Shown: positions 49,865 through 63,529, counted from the stretch's first letter. The stretch is 64,000 bases of DNA from Serinus canaria (GCF_022539315.1 NC_066313.1:72729934-72793933); one strand, 5' to 3'. Made by a program: numbers and translations. The notes: a model not told the origin generated them from the sequence alone.

Positions 49865-52681
49865 TTCTCCTGACAACTTAAGTGAGCCATATACTTACAG
49901 AGTGAAAAAATGCAGCAAGAAATCAAGGAGTTTATAAAATAATTTATTGACGTTTTAAAAATCATATCTAGACTCACAATCATAATAATTTACTATACAG
50001 TTTCTGTTGTCTTATTTAGGTTAACTGACTCTACCTCTGTAACTGTTACCTCCATTAAAATAAAATTTAAAAATATAAAACCCCCAACATTTTGGTCAAG
50101 TCTACAAGCAGTTCTATATCCCAGATGATATTACAGTTTGAACAGTGGTTATAATGCAAGCCTGTAAGTATTGACTCTGAATTAAGTATTGTAGTGATAA
50201 TGCTAAATATATCATCTATCATATCAGAAGATCTGCAAAGAGCTAAGACAACTGTAGAAAATGGAAAAGTTTGATTTAGATCTTAATATTAGTTGAGAGT
50301 ACAAGGTTTTACTTTTCTGTAATAGGTAACCAAAACCAAAACAAAGTATGAAAAAAATTAACAAAGCTGAAAACATTTTTTACATCTGATTTCTACCAAA
50401 AACATTTTTATACTTTATCAAGGTTTGTGTAATCTCTAGTGGCAAAATTTCTTTTTTCCTATGTTACATTCTTTACTGGACAGGAACTCAAGGCACTGCC
50501 AGGAGATAACTTGGTCATTTAGTGCAAATGAAGTGTCTATCCAGTAATTATAGATGGCTTGGCTGAGAAACATCCCATCTGACTTTGGGCAATACTCAAG
50601 ATGCTCCTTCTTTAGCTTGATGGTGATTCATTCCAAGACTATGCCTGAAGGGAACACAAACCTGATGCTAAGAAAAAATACTGCCTTTGTCTCTTCTTCA
50701 GCTCTTTGTACAGAAAGGGGGGCGCCAGAACACTAAATGCACAATGGTGTGGTGTGTAGGTAAAACTTGGCCAAGACAGCTCATGAGAGTTCAGTTTCCA
50801 GGAAATTAATTTAGAAAACCAATATGAAGGGAAAAAAATAAAATACAATCTAAGTTTAGTGTTCTAGCACAAAAGCTTGATTAACTTGAATACTAGAGGA
50901 CAACCCAATTTTTCTCCAAAAAATTGTTTCAACAGTGTAGTTCATAGAGGAAAATCATGCATCTTCAAATGTTCTGCTGGCTGTTAAGGTCAAAATTAAA
51001 AAGCTCTATCTCAAAGACAAACCAGTATTTCACAAGACCAAGAAGTTAAAAAAGGCATAATAAATAATGAAAGCATTTAGTTACACAGCAGTTTCAAAGC
51101 AGTAATTCTCAGACATGAGTCAGAAATCCCCTGGAGAGAAGCAAAATTCATTTTTTAAATCACCTGTTTCTTCATCTCAGATTTTGAAAGGACAGGTCAT
51201 TAAGGACAAAAGGAAGGCATTGTATTGCAGCTATTCCATAGGGATTATATTGCAGCTACTCCCACCAGAGAAATAGCCAAAACCAGTTGCACAGCACTGA
51301 AGTTCAATATTTAATCTTTGAAGACCATAGTTAACTGAAGTCAATGAGGAAGGTGAATGCTAAATATTGGGTTAATGATTCATGGTTGAATATATATATA
51401 TAATTAATTAAATATTGTGTTCTATATATTGTACCTATTAAAACTATGAAAACTGTTGCTATGAAGGTGCTTAAAATTTATATTCATACTGAAATGATAA
51501 TTTATGTATCTAATTTTTATTTATCTAATTACTAATAAAGGATAGACAAAATCATTCAATTAATAAAACTGTTTTATTTATGAAAAACTCTGTGCCCTTT
51601 TCTCTGTCACTCTGTTTCAGATGTTTCATGGAAGTTCAATGCTTTTTCTTTTATTAACAAGTGTATTTTGAGATATAATAGTAAAAAGTAAAGTAAAGTA
51701 TTTAAAATTACTAGTATTCTATGGACTGTTTACTTGATTGTAATATATCTATGCCAATTTTATTTAATGCAATGCTAGATTACTTTTTTCTGTTCTGCAG
51801 AAACTGCCATCTTATTATTTTCAGGGAAAACATATGCCAAGAGAGATTAGTACTAAGAAGGAATTTTGTAAAAAGTAATTAGAGAAACGAAGTAGTTGTT
51901 TGGGTTTTATTTCCATTTCGTTTTCCATAAATATCTGTGTTTTTCAGAGCATTCTATCTGACTATACTACGTGCTTGCTCTTGCATTTCTCAGTCTTCTA
52001 ATGAAGTAAACAAATAATAGGACTGAAATCTTTTATTTGAGCTGCTGTCATGTGATAGTCTACTGTAGACTGCAAATAGCAGTGGTTAAAATCCCACTTT
52101 TTTTGAGTGGAACCAGAAGGCAGCTTGCAGAATTATCATATAGATATACTATCTTCCCCTTCTTGGGGTTTGCATGAGGGTCTCCAAGCAAATGTCTCTT
52201 ATTGGAATATTGAAAGCTTGCAAAATAAATCTCTCTGTAACTGAACATAAACTCAAAGTTCATGATTTCAAATTAAATTAATTCAAATTAATTCTAGGCT
52301 AATGAATTCAAATAAATTATAGTCTGTGGTTTCCAACTGAAAGAAGGTCTTTTCAAGATTTTGAGCCTCAGTGACTAGGTTTTGGCAGAAGAGTGAATAA
52401 CAGAGGGTTTTTTTGCTTTAAAATAATGCAAGCAGTTCATATAACACTGCATCCTTTCATCCATACACATACTAATCTCAGTTTTATGCTTGTGTACAAC
52501 TGTACATGCTGAGACAAGTCCTATTGATTAAAACTTGTTCTATTTACATAAATTCAGTTTCATGTGCAATTTAGAAGTTTTCCTCCTACAGCTGTTTTCA
52601 GAAAACATATATGAAGTTGTCTGATAGCTGATAAGGAAACAAGAAGCCAATACAGAACTATCAAATTGATTGAAATATTAA
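49865..52681. other. AT-rich DNA, no gene seen
   Basis: Very AT-rich, including a short TA tract near 51391-51402. No exon or repeat family was recognised. Confidence 0.45.
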
Positions 52682-52706
52682 AACCCATAATAAAGCATTA
52701 TGGGTT
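52682..52706. repeat. 10-bp perfect inverted repeat, 5-nt loop
   Basis: AACCCATAAT (52682-52691) and its exact complement (52697-52706). Confidence 0.85.
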
Positions 52707-52709
52707 CTT

Positions 52710-53040
52710 TATACATTTTCCCATTGTGAATACTGTAAGCATCCAAGAAAACTTATCATTCAGTCAGATATTTGAAGACTGTTACAGTTACCTTTCCTCT
52801 CCTGGTGTGCTTCCTTCTCTTCAAGTGTAGGCAGTTCTTCAATTACTGCACACAGTGTTCATGGCAATGAGTGATCTGAACCTTTAACCATAACTCTGAG
52901 TGCCCTTCTTACAAATTACCATTGTTACATCAGCGGAAAAAGACTTGCAGTTTCTTGCAAGATGAGTCTAAGACATTGATTTATCTTTTAAAAGCAAAAT
53001 TCTAACAGTCTAAGGCATTCAAAAGCAGAAACGTCAGTGA
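52710..53040. other. AT-rich DNA, no feature seen
   Basis: No recognisable exon or repeat. Confidence 0.45.
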
Positions 53041-53122
53041 AGTCTGCCTTTCCTGTCTGGGGAAAAAAAAAAAAAAGGCAGACATCACACACTCCTCTTT
53101 AGGGCAGACAAGAAGGCAGACT
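53041..53122. repeat. Imperfect inverted repeat enclosing A14
   Basis: AGTCTGCCTTTCCTGTCTGG at 53041-53060 pairs with most of 53101-53122, whose complement begins AGTCTGCCTTCTTGTCTGCC. An A14 run (53063-53076) and a further GGCAGAC copy lie between the arms. Confidence 0.6.
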
Positions 53123-53124
53123 CA

Positions 53125-54479
53125 CTTCAATATCTGGAAAGGCTATGGGCTAAATACTCCAGAAAACTTTGGTGAGGCACATGAAGAGCAAGGTGTCAGG
53201 AACCATGGCAAACCATGCCTAAGCATCTGTTTGTCAGGAGTGGGAGCAGTAAAAACTCTGTACCTCCTACCACTCCCCTGCAGAAAAGGAGAAAATGCCT
53301 GAGTGAGAGCCTCTGAGGGGCTGAGGGGACAGCCAATTGCCTTTTATTAGACGTAAAATAATTTAACTTTCAGCATAAAATCATATGTTGCCATAAGAGG
53401 GAGAGAAAACAGAAACCTGATTTGCAAGTTTGTTTTTCTGGTTTGCAAGACCAGTAACCACAGAGGTCATATTAGAGCTATTTGAGAAAGTATATGGGAA
53501 GACCATAATCCCTTATATTGATCACTGCACTGATACAATGAAGTTCTCCTTTTTAAAACCTGCTAAAAGTTCAGGAGCTATTTCAGATTCAGGAACAAAG
53601 TCCTATCAAAAACTTTTTCAAGCTAAAAAAATGATAAAATATAAAAGCTTGGTTTCCCTCTCTTTTTTCCTGAAGTAGATAATAAAGCTGAAAGAAAAGC
53701 CTATCTTTTTTCTGCTTCATGTTACAAAGTCCCCTACAATATGCTAGTCTTGATGAAAACCTCTTTTGCAGAAACATTTTGTGGAAAAATGCAAAAGAAA
53801 GTCCTTTTTCATCATCTTTCAAGATTAAGCATGGGTTTGAACTAGAATTAAAATAGAGAAAATTCTTATCAGTGGGCATCATTAACTTCTTGATTTCATC
53901 ATTAGTCCCTGTATTTTATAGGTTTCAATACAGCAGGAATTCCTGACACATTTTGTCTGATCTTCAGAGCTACTGCAGAAGCGAAACCAGTGTTTCGGAA
54001 AGTTCCACTTTGTTCTGCGAATGAGTCTTTTCAGATAACTTTGAAACAGGTGATCAGAACATAAAACAATTAAATTCTGTTCATTGCATGCCTTCAGTAA
54101 TTAAAAAAAAATTTGAAATATTAGTCAGGAAAGATAATCTTATCTGAGAAGGTATTTTTCTAATGGACTTTTGCAATAAAACTAACAATTTGGACATCTG
54201 AAGATTTGTCAATACCTCAGCTCATTTCAAGAACCTCCTCACTTCCAGAATTAAGTGATCTAGGAGAAATCTCTTTCACAGTTTTACTTTCTAAGGAGCT
54301 GCACTAAATTGTGTATACTTATGTAATAATTTATCAAATTCTATATAGAACCTGCATAATGCATTAAAGGAAAACACATTTTTAAAATCATATAACTTAG
54401 CAATGCACTCGTGTATAGACCTAATTTTTAAGAAAGTGGCGTTACATGTAGACTTGGTATTCTACCCATATATTTGATT
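53125..54479. other. AT-rich DNA, no gene seen
   Basis: A short stretch near 53978-54022 carries a few CpG (GAAGCGAAACC, TTTCGGA, TGCGAATG), unusual for this window. No frame or motif identifies it. Confidence 0.4.
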
Positions 54480-54512
54480 TTTTTGGCACTTTATTCATCT
54501 AAGTGCCAAAAA
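54480..54512. repeat. 12-bp perfect inverted repeat, 9-nt spacer
   Basis: TTTTTGGCACTT (54480-54491) is matched exactly by its complement at 54501-54512. Confidence 0.88.
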
Positions 54513-54729
54513 TGTTTAGTTTGATTATACATCTCAGTGCATTTCAGGTATCAAAAATGTTATGTCTCGTAGCAACTCCACTGGTAGGTTTTCTCTTCTG
54601 CACATTTTTTAGCTTGGAAAATAAAGTTGACTTACTTCATGCAGACAGAACATCTCAAGTTAAACACCAGAGGCAAATTAATATCTGCAGGTTTCCTGTA
54701 TCTCATATCTTCCTATGACATGTTTCCTG

Positions 54730-55310
54730 CCTTCAGACTCTGCTTGGTATGTGATACTCTGAACATCTGACACTTTGTGAGGTAGCTGTACGTCAGCAGC
54801 ACACTCTTCTGGGGACTGCTACCACTCTCATTGACTCCAGGGCCAAGCAGAGCCTCCTGGTGCACGTGGAGTCACTGGGGTCCTTGGCCAGAGATTGTTC
54901 CCACTGTTCCCCCACTCCTCACCAGGCCTTAGTGGCTGTGCTGATAAAACAGTCCAAGCAGTATTCAAATCCTAAAGCTTGGCAGATTATTTGGTCACAT
55001 TGGAGGCGCAGGGCACTCAGGGTACTGAGGAATATTCTTGGGAGGCTTGGGAGCAGGAAGGGGTGGTGCTTCATCTAGGGTCAATTCCCATGAAGGAATG
55101 TCTAGCTCATTTTAGAAAGGAATTAAAAGGGAAAGAATCGAAGTAAAGCTCTCTGAAGCAAAGGACTCAGGGAATGAGGATGGCTTCCTGGGGCACATGA
55201 TGAAGGTGACAGGGATTGCCACAGCTGACCCAGCTGTCTGGAAGAAATTATTTACCTCTTCCTGACCCCAGACCTCTGTCGGAAAATGGAAACAATAATC
55301 TTGCACTATA
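54730..55310. other. GC-richer unclassified block
   Basis: Higher GC than its flanks, with a 72-codon plus-strand frame (54860-55078) and a 64-codon minus-strand frame (55112-55306), neither recognisable. It may be an old retroelement remnant. No terminal repeats or CR1 tail are seen. Confidence 0.3.
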
Positions 55311-55314
55311 AAGG

Positions 55315-56035
55315 TTTGAAAAATGCAAAATATTTGATAGACACTTGGAAATAATGCTGCTACTGTAACAAAAGAAGAAAATGCTTCTAATGGTGAACAG
55401 TGTTTCTTTATCTAGGTTGTCAAAGCTATTTAGGTCTCAGGTACAGTAAGTCCGTGTCTCCTTCTCTGTCTGCATGCTTGGTTTCCATGTGAAAAACAGC
55501 ATGAGACAGAGGAGTCTTGGTTAATATGTATGACCATTTAGAATGTCAGTGGGTTTGGAACTGGGAAGAACACTCCACAGAGAATTTAAAATGTTCTATT
55601 CAGGAGCTTAGAACACTCTCGTATGGAGTAGGTAATAATATGGGTCAGCTTTGAGATATTTTGGGGAGAAAATTTCAGTCATAATAAGGCTGGGCTCCAC
55701 AGTTTACATTTTTTCCCCCCAGCTAGTGCAAAAGAAAGGATAGGAAGCAAGATAATCTTGAACGTAAATCTTGAAACACCACGACTTTCAAAGGAGCTAG
55801 GACAATTGTGATGTGTACTGAGAACACAAAGATTTATTTCAATAACTCACTTCCTTGTATGTTGAAAGAAAGTATTTACTGTCAGGAAAGATCAAACAAC
55901 TTTTCATAGAGAACTACAGAAGGCAAATATAAAAAAAAAAATTGCCTAGAAAAGTATTGTATCAGGGTGTTCCTCTACCCACAGTAATTGGAAAAGCACT
56001 GCAGGAGGCAATAAGAAAGCACCTGGTTTTAGGGA
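55315..56035. other. AT-rich DNA, no gene seen
   Basis: No recognisable exon or repeat. Confidence 0.45.
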
Positions 56036-56063
56036 AAAACAAACAAACAGACAAACAAACAAA
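56036..56063. repeat. (CAAA)n simple repeat
   Basis: About seven CAAA/CAGA tetramers. Confidence 0.9.
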
Positions 56064-56069
56064 TGTTTC

Positions 56070-59055
56070 CTTTTATAATTAAATAATTAAGTAATAATAA
56101 CTATTCCATTAAAAAATATCATGTTACCAGTGGATATTTCCCACAAAGTACACTGAGATTGATGAGAAGCAGCTGATGTCCATAATAATAGAGCAAATAC
56201 CAACTCAATGACATAGAAATTCCTTCTTTGCATCTCACAGAAGTACTGTACATTGGGACATCTGAAAGAAATATCATAAATGGAATTAGTCACAAACTTT
56301 CATTTGAAATTTTTCAATTTAGAAAGCCATGATTTATTGAAACAATCTCTTAGTAAAATTGTCACTGAATTTTCTGGATAAAAATAAATTTATGACTGTT
56401 AAAGTTTTATAACTTTTTAAAATCTATTTTCTGGTCTTCAGAAGAAAAATACTTTTAATATCAAAACATAAATGAATTTATGAAGTGAGAAATAAAAGCC
56501 AAAACTGAGAAGAAATGTTTTAGAAATAACTGAAGCAGAATGTTTTGATTAATCTTTACAGATCTTTTTCTTTCTTGCACTTTTGTTATGACATATTTCT
56601 CGTATATTCAGTGTTTATTTCCAACTCTGAAAAAAGCAATTTAGTTCTTTAAAAGTGGGTTACTAATGTCATTATAGATGCTCTAATATTTTTCTGGATG
56701 GTTACATGGAGCTAGAATCATTTAAGGAGAGGAGGAGCAGATGAATACTTGAAAGAGCTCTTCAAGTTTACATTTTAGGAAACTGAATACTGCTTTTTGA
56801 GACCCTGTGAAACAAAATTACTTTGTGAACATATGTAAACACCTCTTCACATTCAACTGTGCTACTTCTCCTGACTTTTGTTTGCTTCTTCTCAGAAACC
56901 AAGTGTAAAGCTCCACTCTCCTTAAAAGTAATGCTAAATAAGCAAGGGAATTTGCATTAAGATTACCTTCTTCTACTCTGATCAAGTTAAAAGAATGTTT
57001 CCACTGTTTGACTGGTTTTAAATACTTCATTATATTGATCCCAGGTTTTGATGGGTACAACATACAAATGGAAACTTTAAAATCACAGTATTATTCTTTA
57101 TAGAGTAAGAGGAAAAATCTCCAGGAATTAAGGAGAAAAGCTAAATGATTCTGAAGAGTGTTGCTCTGAATTTCAATATCAGATCTATCCATAATTTGAT
57201 ACTAATAAATACAAAATTTGAATACACAAGGAAATCAATTATTGGACCTTTCTTTGTTGTTTATAGGAAGAAAAAGCAGTACGGATATTTGTGCTAAATC
57301 AAGTAAAAAAAAAAAACAAACCAAAAAAACCTGGCATTTTGTGCTTAGTGGTTTGTGTTCTCATCCTCAGTTCATAAATGTTTTCCTTATGAGTATCTGA
57401 AATTAAAATTGGAGCAGTTTAAAAAAAATATTTTATGCTTACATCAATGCTTGCTACAAACCAAGACTGCCTGAGACCAATATTCATATTTCAGCCATAG
57501 CAAAGTAGAACAAAAGAGAAATACAACATTAACTGTAGAAGCTTGTTTTATTTTATCTTTAAACCTACTTTGTTTCTAGTAGCTTATCTTTTTAAGAATT
57601 TATCTAACCTCAATTTTAAATAGACTCTTTCTTGAATATATATGTGTCTCATATACTGATATGGACACACATATACTGATTCAGCAAAACATCTTCTGCC
57701 AGTGCAATCAGAAAGAGTTGGAAGATTGTCCTCACAATAACTGGATCACTCAGGAGAATAATGCAATTGCAGAAACCAGCATTAAAATTCCGCAGAGCTA
57801 GAGAAAATATGAAAATCATAAACAAAATATGAAGAATTTGTTAATTTTTTTCTTCCCATTCCTTGGAAAAGAAATTTTTGCAATTTAAATTTTGTTTCTT
57901 GAACAGTTTGAGAAGATCCAGTAATGTATGCACTAAAAAATGAAGTGCATCCTCCAATTTACTTCATTCAAATCTATGATTGCTTGTAACAAAAATCCCC
58001 AATCTTAAAATATATTTCTCTTCACTTTACATAGAATTGCAACTTGACAATGTAGTTTTTAATCTCTATCACAGGCCAGCCCAAAGGTCTGTCTCTCAGC
58101 TTTAAGCAGCTTTGAACAGCTGCTTTATAGGGCTAATTTCTCTTGCAAACTGTGCAATACTGATATATTCAGATACCTTCACTAGTTCAGAACTAATAAC
58201 AAAATGAGGCATGTATTTCCAAACAAATAAACTTTTTTTTGTAAATGTAGTGCCTTTCCAGTCAGAAAAGAAAAGTTCCAAGACCACTTGCTTTTATGAC
58301 ACATTTGACAGAAATAAAAATAACAAAAAATATGGACTGTGTTTAATAAAAGGGTAAATGCTTGAGAATATGCACCACTACATCTATAATGGCAAACAAA
58401 TGCTTCCAAAAATGTACTGGAACTGAAATAACTTGTTGAAGAACTTGAAGGTCAGTTTGAGACAAGGGACTTAGTAAATGAAAGCAGTCACATCACCCAC
58501 AGAGTTGCCCTGTCATATGTAGTAGGACATTCCAGCACTCAAACACTTCTTTTCTAGCAGAATGCATCCTTGATTTGTCAGGAATGTGACACACTCTATT
58601 AGAAGAGGATACTGGTAAGTGTCTTCACAGAACGAGTTCTGCTGAGCAGCCTGCAGAAGTGTCACACTTTGTTAGAACTGCTACCCTGTCCTCACATCTC
58701 ATTATGTGTAGAACACTATACTAGAGGGTATCTCTTAATGAAATTAATGCTGAAAATGAAACAAAACCTGAGATGATTGCCTGACAATGACACAATACAT
58801 CTGCCCACTTTAGAACATGTTACAAGGTGAAGGTACATCACTCAGTATTTCAACTGGCTTCATTGTATTTTAAGTGTTTTTGATGTACTTGCAAATCACT
58901 TGAAATGGCTGCAGAATGAAAATTTTACTTTTGTTGTTGACTTTTCATAAACATATTTGAATTTACTGTTCTCCTTTCTCTCTCATTTCTCTGTCTTTTT
59001 AACCTCCTATTGTGACTTTTTAGACAAAGGCTTCTTCCAGTGTTTATGTTCCTTA
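56070..59055. other. AT-rich DNA, no gene seen
   Basis: No recognisable exon or repeat. The duplicated word CATATACTGAT near 57650 and 57669 lies beside a small imperfect inverted repeat. Confidence 0.45.
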
Positions 59056-59060
59056 ACTTG

Positions 59061-59130
59061 CCTGTGCTGGTTTGAATAGTCCGAGTCTAAAATGAACTCA
59101 CTGCTACCTCTCACAATATATTAAAAGGTA
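59061..59130 (+). mobile_element. Possible LTR 5'-end remnant
   Basis: TGTGCTGGTTTGAATAG resembles the start of several avian LTRs, and the copy in this window that begins at 42888 also starts TGTGCTGG. The following sequence has no recognisable U3, TATA or end, so this is weak. Confidence 0.2.
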
Positions 59131-59261
59131 ACAACAGAAAACAAAGGAGAATACAATGCAAAATACAGGAGCCTCCATAACACAGTTCTAGTCACACTAA
59201 AGCTGTTCTGCCTGAATATTCTGCATGGCTGTTTCAGAGTTTTTAGTTCTTGAAAGAAGGA

Positions 59262-59331
59262 TCTGCTAAATCATATATAAGACAATATCTGAGGTGTCTG
59301 CTAAATCATATCTAAGACAATATTCAGGATG
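59262..59331. repeat. Tandem duplication, 35-bp unit x2
   Basis: 59262-59296 is repeated at 59297-59331. TCTGCTAAATCATAT and TAAGACAATAT are conserved, and a few differences are scattered near the 3' part. The units abut exactly. Confidence 0.88.
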
Positions 59332-59334
59332 GCT

Positions 59335-61995
59335 TTAGTAATGTCAGTGTGTTACTAGAGAACAAAGGGGCCTTCATCAACAACTGCTGCTCTTTGCATC
59401 ATTTAGGCAAGGGAGTGTCCTCCAGCACCTTCAATGCAAGAGAGATCCTGGGGAAGTTCAGGATAATCCACCACTTGCACAAAATGGGCTGATTGGTACA
59501 GTCTTTCTAAATGACAACTCCTAATGCTCTTGGATTAAAACACAGGGGAAAAAGAACCTTTGGTTTGTCTTGAGAGAGGATTTCTTGTGTTCTTGTGAAA
59601 CCCAAATTCACCCAAATAATGTCCTCTTTCATCTACCCCATACTCAATTTGAAAGATTGTAAAGGAGGGGCAAGCACAGAGAAGACATCCTGTAGAAAAT
59701 GCAGCATTCAAATGCTAAGCAGAAGAGATTTGCAGCATAGAAGGGATCTTCAGTTCACAGTGTAGTGCTTAAAACATTTTGCCAGCCTGTGGACTCCTGG
59801 ATTATGCTCTGTGTTTTGTGATCTACATTTAATAGTCATTGATTTTAAAAGACCCATTGTAGTTTAAAGGAGTTTCTCCCATCTGGGTTTCATAGCCATT
59901 AGGATAGTTAATAATGCTTTGGGGCCTTTAGGTATGAAGAGGGGCAGTGAAGTATTCTGGCACTGTTGTTAAATAACAATACAGGTTCTTTGGGTTTTCA
60001 GACTTGGATCCTACATGGCTCAGTCCTACTGAGATAATAATTTATGATAGTCATAATCTTTGCTATCATCATGCAATTCATTTCATTTTCCCCTTAGCTC
60101 AGCACTCATGATTATAACTTTTATAAAGTAATTTTAGTCAGTATTCTGCAGGACCTTGATTCACAAGGGCATACAGGGATGAGAAAGAGGATGTAATATA
60201 ATTCATGAAAATTCCAGCTATATTTTCCTTAGTTCTTTAGCTCACTTCCTTTTATACTCAGTCAAGATATGTATTCTGCTGGATGTTTTCCCTCTCTTTG
60301 TCTAACACAACATGGGAGGAAAATAATTTCATAGTGTACAGCATATTTTCATCTGTTGTTTCTCAGGTAATGAATGAAGTTATGCACTCTTGCCGTTGAC
60401 TCAGCTTGCTCATGTGTGTTAGATTGTACTGTTTCAATAATTCAGTGTGCTCCTTACACTCCTGTAGACAAATCAGAGGAGGTAAGGGAGTCTGCAGAGA
60501 GACGTGCAACTGTCAATGAGTTGCTATAATCTGAGCAGAGGTTATGAACAAAACAGAGCCTCCAGTAAACTAAACATGTAAAAATGGTGCAGAAATGCAC
60601 AATCTTTTCTTTAAAAGCTATACATCAAGGGATTCACAATATGAAAATTTCATGATGCAATTCTCTCAATAGAAAGGTCATAAGAGATTAGAAGATGGCA
60701 CTACAGAAACACTACACTACAGTTGTTAGACCAGTGCCCCTCAAGCACAGCTTTTTTTAATCAGAAAGCTAACTACTGTTCTAAAAATACAAAAAATTAT
60801 CTTGTGCAATTTTGGGAAAATGGTTTTTATATACATCATATGAAAAAAACTAAACTTAGCATGGGATGCTCAAATTTTGCTTTTGTATTTTTCCTTTTCA
60901 ATTGTTTCATTGCCTGTTTGGGAACCACTTGCTCAGATCCTACAGATCAGTGATAATACAGAGACTGAGCTAAGAAATAGCCTTGGCCTTGGCTACTCCA
61001 GCACCTCCTTTGGTTAGTCCTACTCAGATGAAGTGTCACAAGTAAACCTACAGGAGTCATTCTGGTTTTTTCTAGAAGCTGTCTGATGAAGCAAGGTACC
61101 AAGATCAGTGTTCTGCTAAATTGTTATTTTATGCTGCTCATCTTCACACAGATACACAAATACACCTGAAGGTGTTTCACAATGTTTTCTCTGGAGGTTT
61201 GATGGAAGCTGATCAGTTCAATAGGTGCTCTTTGTGGCTTGGTCCTAAGACATTAATGGTCTCTTTGAAGGTGCTAAGGGTTAAAAAGATGTAAAATGCA
61301 ACCATATCATATCACACCTGATCCCATATTTAGAAGTGCATTTCTGCAACTATCCGTGATTTGACATTCATGTGAATTCATAAAGTACTGGAAATTAATA
61401 ATTATTTCATTCTATACTCAATATATTATGAGATGCACTTTTGTACTGTTTTAACCATTGTGCAAGAAATAGCATGACATGAGGGAAATATTTCCTGTTA
61501 AAATCCCCACAGAGCTCATTATACAGATGAAGTGATTACAGCTCTGAAAAAAGAATGAAAAATTAGTCTGAAAACAAAAGTGAATATCACATGGGATTTG
61601 GCCTTATGTTTTAGGGCTTCTTTTTAATATGTTTTTGTTTCATTGTATTTTGACATTTTTGTTAAATGGTCATCACTACAAATTTATTTGTGGTGCCAGA
61701 GAAAGCTTGGAAAACAGCAGAAGGGCTGAGAGAAGTGTTATAGAACTTGATAAGTTAAACTGATGTTTTGGGGGAAAGTGGATTTTCATATTGCTTTTCA
61801 GAGAAATTTTTAATTGATAATTCTATAAAACATGATCCTTACTGCAGTCACAATCCCAAAATATAAGGAAAAAAAAGTAAAACAAAATAAAAGTCCTACA
61901 GGATTTTCCAAACACAAAACTAGATCTCAGGTGGTAAGGGAAAATTATTTATATGATTTTTAATTCTGTTTGTGACATTGGTTCTGAAGTTTTGG
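59335..61995. other. AT-rich DNA, no gene seen
   Basis: A 76-codon frame (60723-60953, plus strand) has a hydrophobic end but no recognisable family. No repeat was recognised. Confidence 0.45.
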
Positions 61996-62000
61996 ACAAT

Positions 62001-62088
62001 TGGCTCTAGGTAGCCCTGACTGAGCAAGGAGGTTACACAGGATCACCTTCAGAGGCCCTTTGCAACCTCAATATTTCTGTGATTCTGC
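62001..62088 (+). mobile_element. CR1 LINE 3' tail (plus strand)
   Basis: TAGCCCTGACTGAGCAAGGA, GATCACCTTCAGAGGCCC, GCAACCTCAATATTTCTG and a GTGATTCTG end form the terminal 80-90 bases of a CR1. It is strongly 5' truncated. Confidence 0.88.
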
Positions 62089-62089
62089 G

Positions 62090-62632
62090 GCTGAGAACAT
62101 TAACTACATTTGTGTTTGACACAAGTCAATAAGCTATAGATTTTTTTATTATTATAATTTCTCATCAGTTAACTGTAAGGACAATGCAGAAGAAAGTCAA
62201 ATTTGTGTCATTCACTCTGTTCAGAAAAATGTGAGTAGCTGGGGCGTCTAGCTGGACTTATTGTGAAGATGCCTCTCAATTCCATAGGAAATGGAGTTTG
62301 GTATGACACAAAAAAATGTTTTCACCTCAGCAAAATAGTGAAGTATTGTTCAATGAAGTGAAATGGTTATAAAGTCCAGAATTTCCCTGTCGTGTTCCCT
62401 TGCTTCAGACCCTTATAATGACTTTTACATAAAGTGATTCTTGAATTGCTGCAATGTAGTAGAGAGGAAAAACAGTCTTACAGTCCATTCATAATAACTT
62501 TAGGAGTCAACCACGACCCTCATCTGCCTTCATCTATATTAGTAGATTAGTAGGCCAAATGGATTCACATACTGTAATCGTAATGATTTTTCAAGATATT
62601 TTCATATTTTCATAGTGAATATATTTACATAA
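62090..62632. other. AT-rich DNA, no gene seen
   Basis: No recognisable exon or repeat. Confidence 0.45.
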
Positions 62633-62633
62633 A

Positions 62634-62682
62634 TACACACAAACACACACACGCACACACACACATATATATATATATATAT
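62634..62682. repeat. Compound (CA)n(TA)n microsatellite
   Basis: About 30 bases of CA repeat with single A and G interruptions (62634-62664), then nine AT units. Likely length-polymorphic. Confidence 0.95.
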
Positions 62683-62689
62683 AAAAGTG

Positions 62690-63001
62690 CTTAATGACCA
62701 TATGAAAAAAGGTAAAAACATTTTGACATAAATTATAAACTATGAGAATATTTTGCTCATTTTCAAATGCTTTTTATTCATTTCATTTGAAATTCTGTTT
62801 ATTATACTACATTGCACTCACTTGTCTATGAATGAACATTTTAATATGCTTAGTCATATCTATATCCAGGTGTATTTTTTATTTCCTATCAACATTAATT
62901 CCCTTTAATCAGTATGGAAAACTGTTATAAATAAGATCAATTTGTATTAACATATTAAGAATATATTCTGTGTAATGCAGTAGCATGTTCAGGCACAGCA
63001 T
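62690..63001. other. AT-rich DNA, no feature seen
   Basis: No recognisable exon or repeat. Confidence 0.45.
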
Positions 63002-63527
63002 CACCAGCCTGTTGAAGGAGGTGATTGTCCCAATATTCTCTGCCCTGGTACAGCCTCATCTTGAATAGTTTTTTGGGCATCACAATTTAAAAAAGACATT
63101 AAGGTCTTGGAGAGTGTCCAAAGGAGGGCCATGAGGATGAAGGGCTGGGGTCACTTGGTCTGTTCAGCCTGGAGGAGACTGAGGGGAGACCCCATTGCAG
63201 TTACAGCTTCCTCATGAGGGGAAGGGCAGACACTGATCTCTTCTCTGTGTTGACCAGTGACAGGACTGAGGGAATGGCCTGGAGTTGTGTCAGGGGAGGT
63301 TTAGGTTGCATATTAGAGAAAGGTTCTGCCCCCAGAGGGTGTTTGGGCCCTGGAACAGGCTCCTCGGGGCAGTGGTCACAGCACCAGCCTGCCAGAGCTC
63401 AAGAGGTGTTTGGACAATGCTCTCAGGCACATGGTGTAATACCTGGGATGTCCTGTGCAGAGCAGAAGTCAGACTCGATGATCCTTATGGGTTCCCTAAA
63501 ATTCAGGAGATTCTGTAATTCTGTGAT
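63002..63527 (+). mobile_element. CR1 LINE 3' fragment (plus strand)
   Basis: Contains AGAGTGTCCAAAGGAGGGCC, CTGTTCAGCCTGGAGGAGAC, TTAGGTTGCATATTAGAGAA and GAGCTCAAGAGGTGTTTGGA. The tail ATTCTGTAATTCTGTGAT ends at 63527. It is about 525 bp and the best-preserved CR1 in the window. The 112- and 77-codon frames inside it (63214-63552 and 63285-63518) lie in CR1 3' non-coding sequence and are not genes. Confidence 0.96.
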
Positions 63528-63529
63528 AT

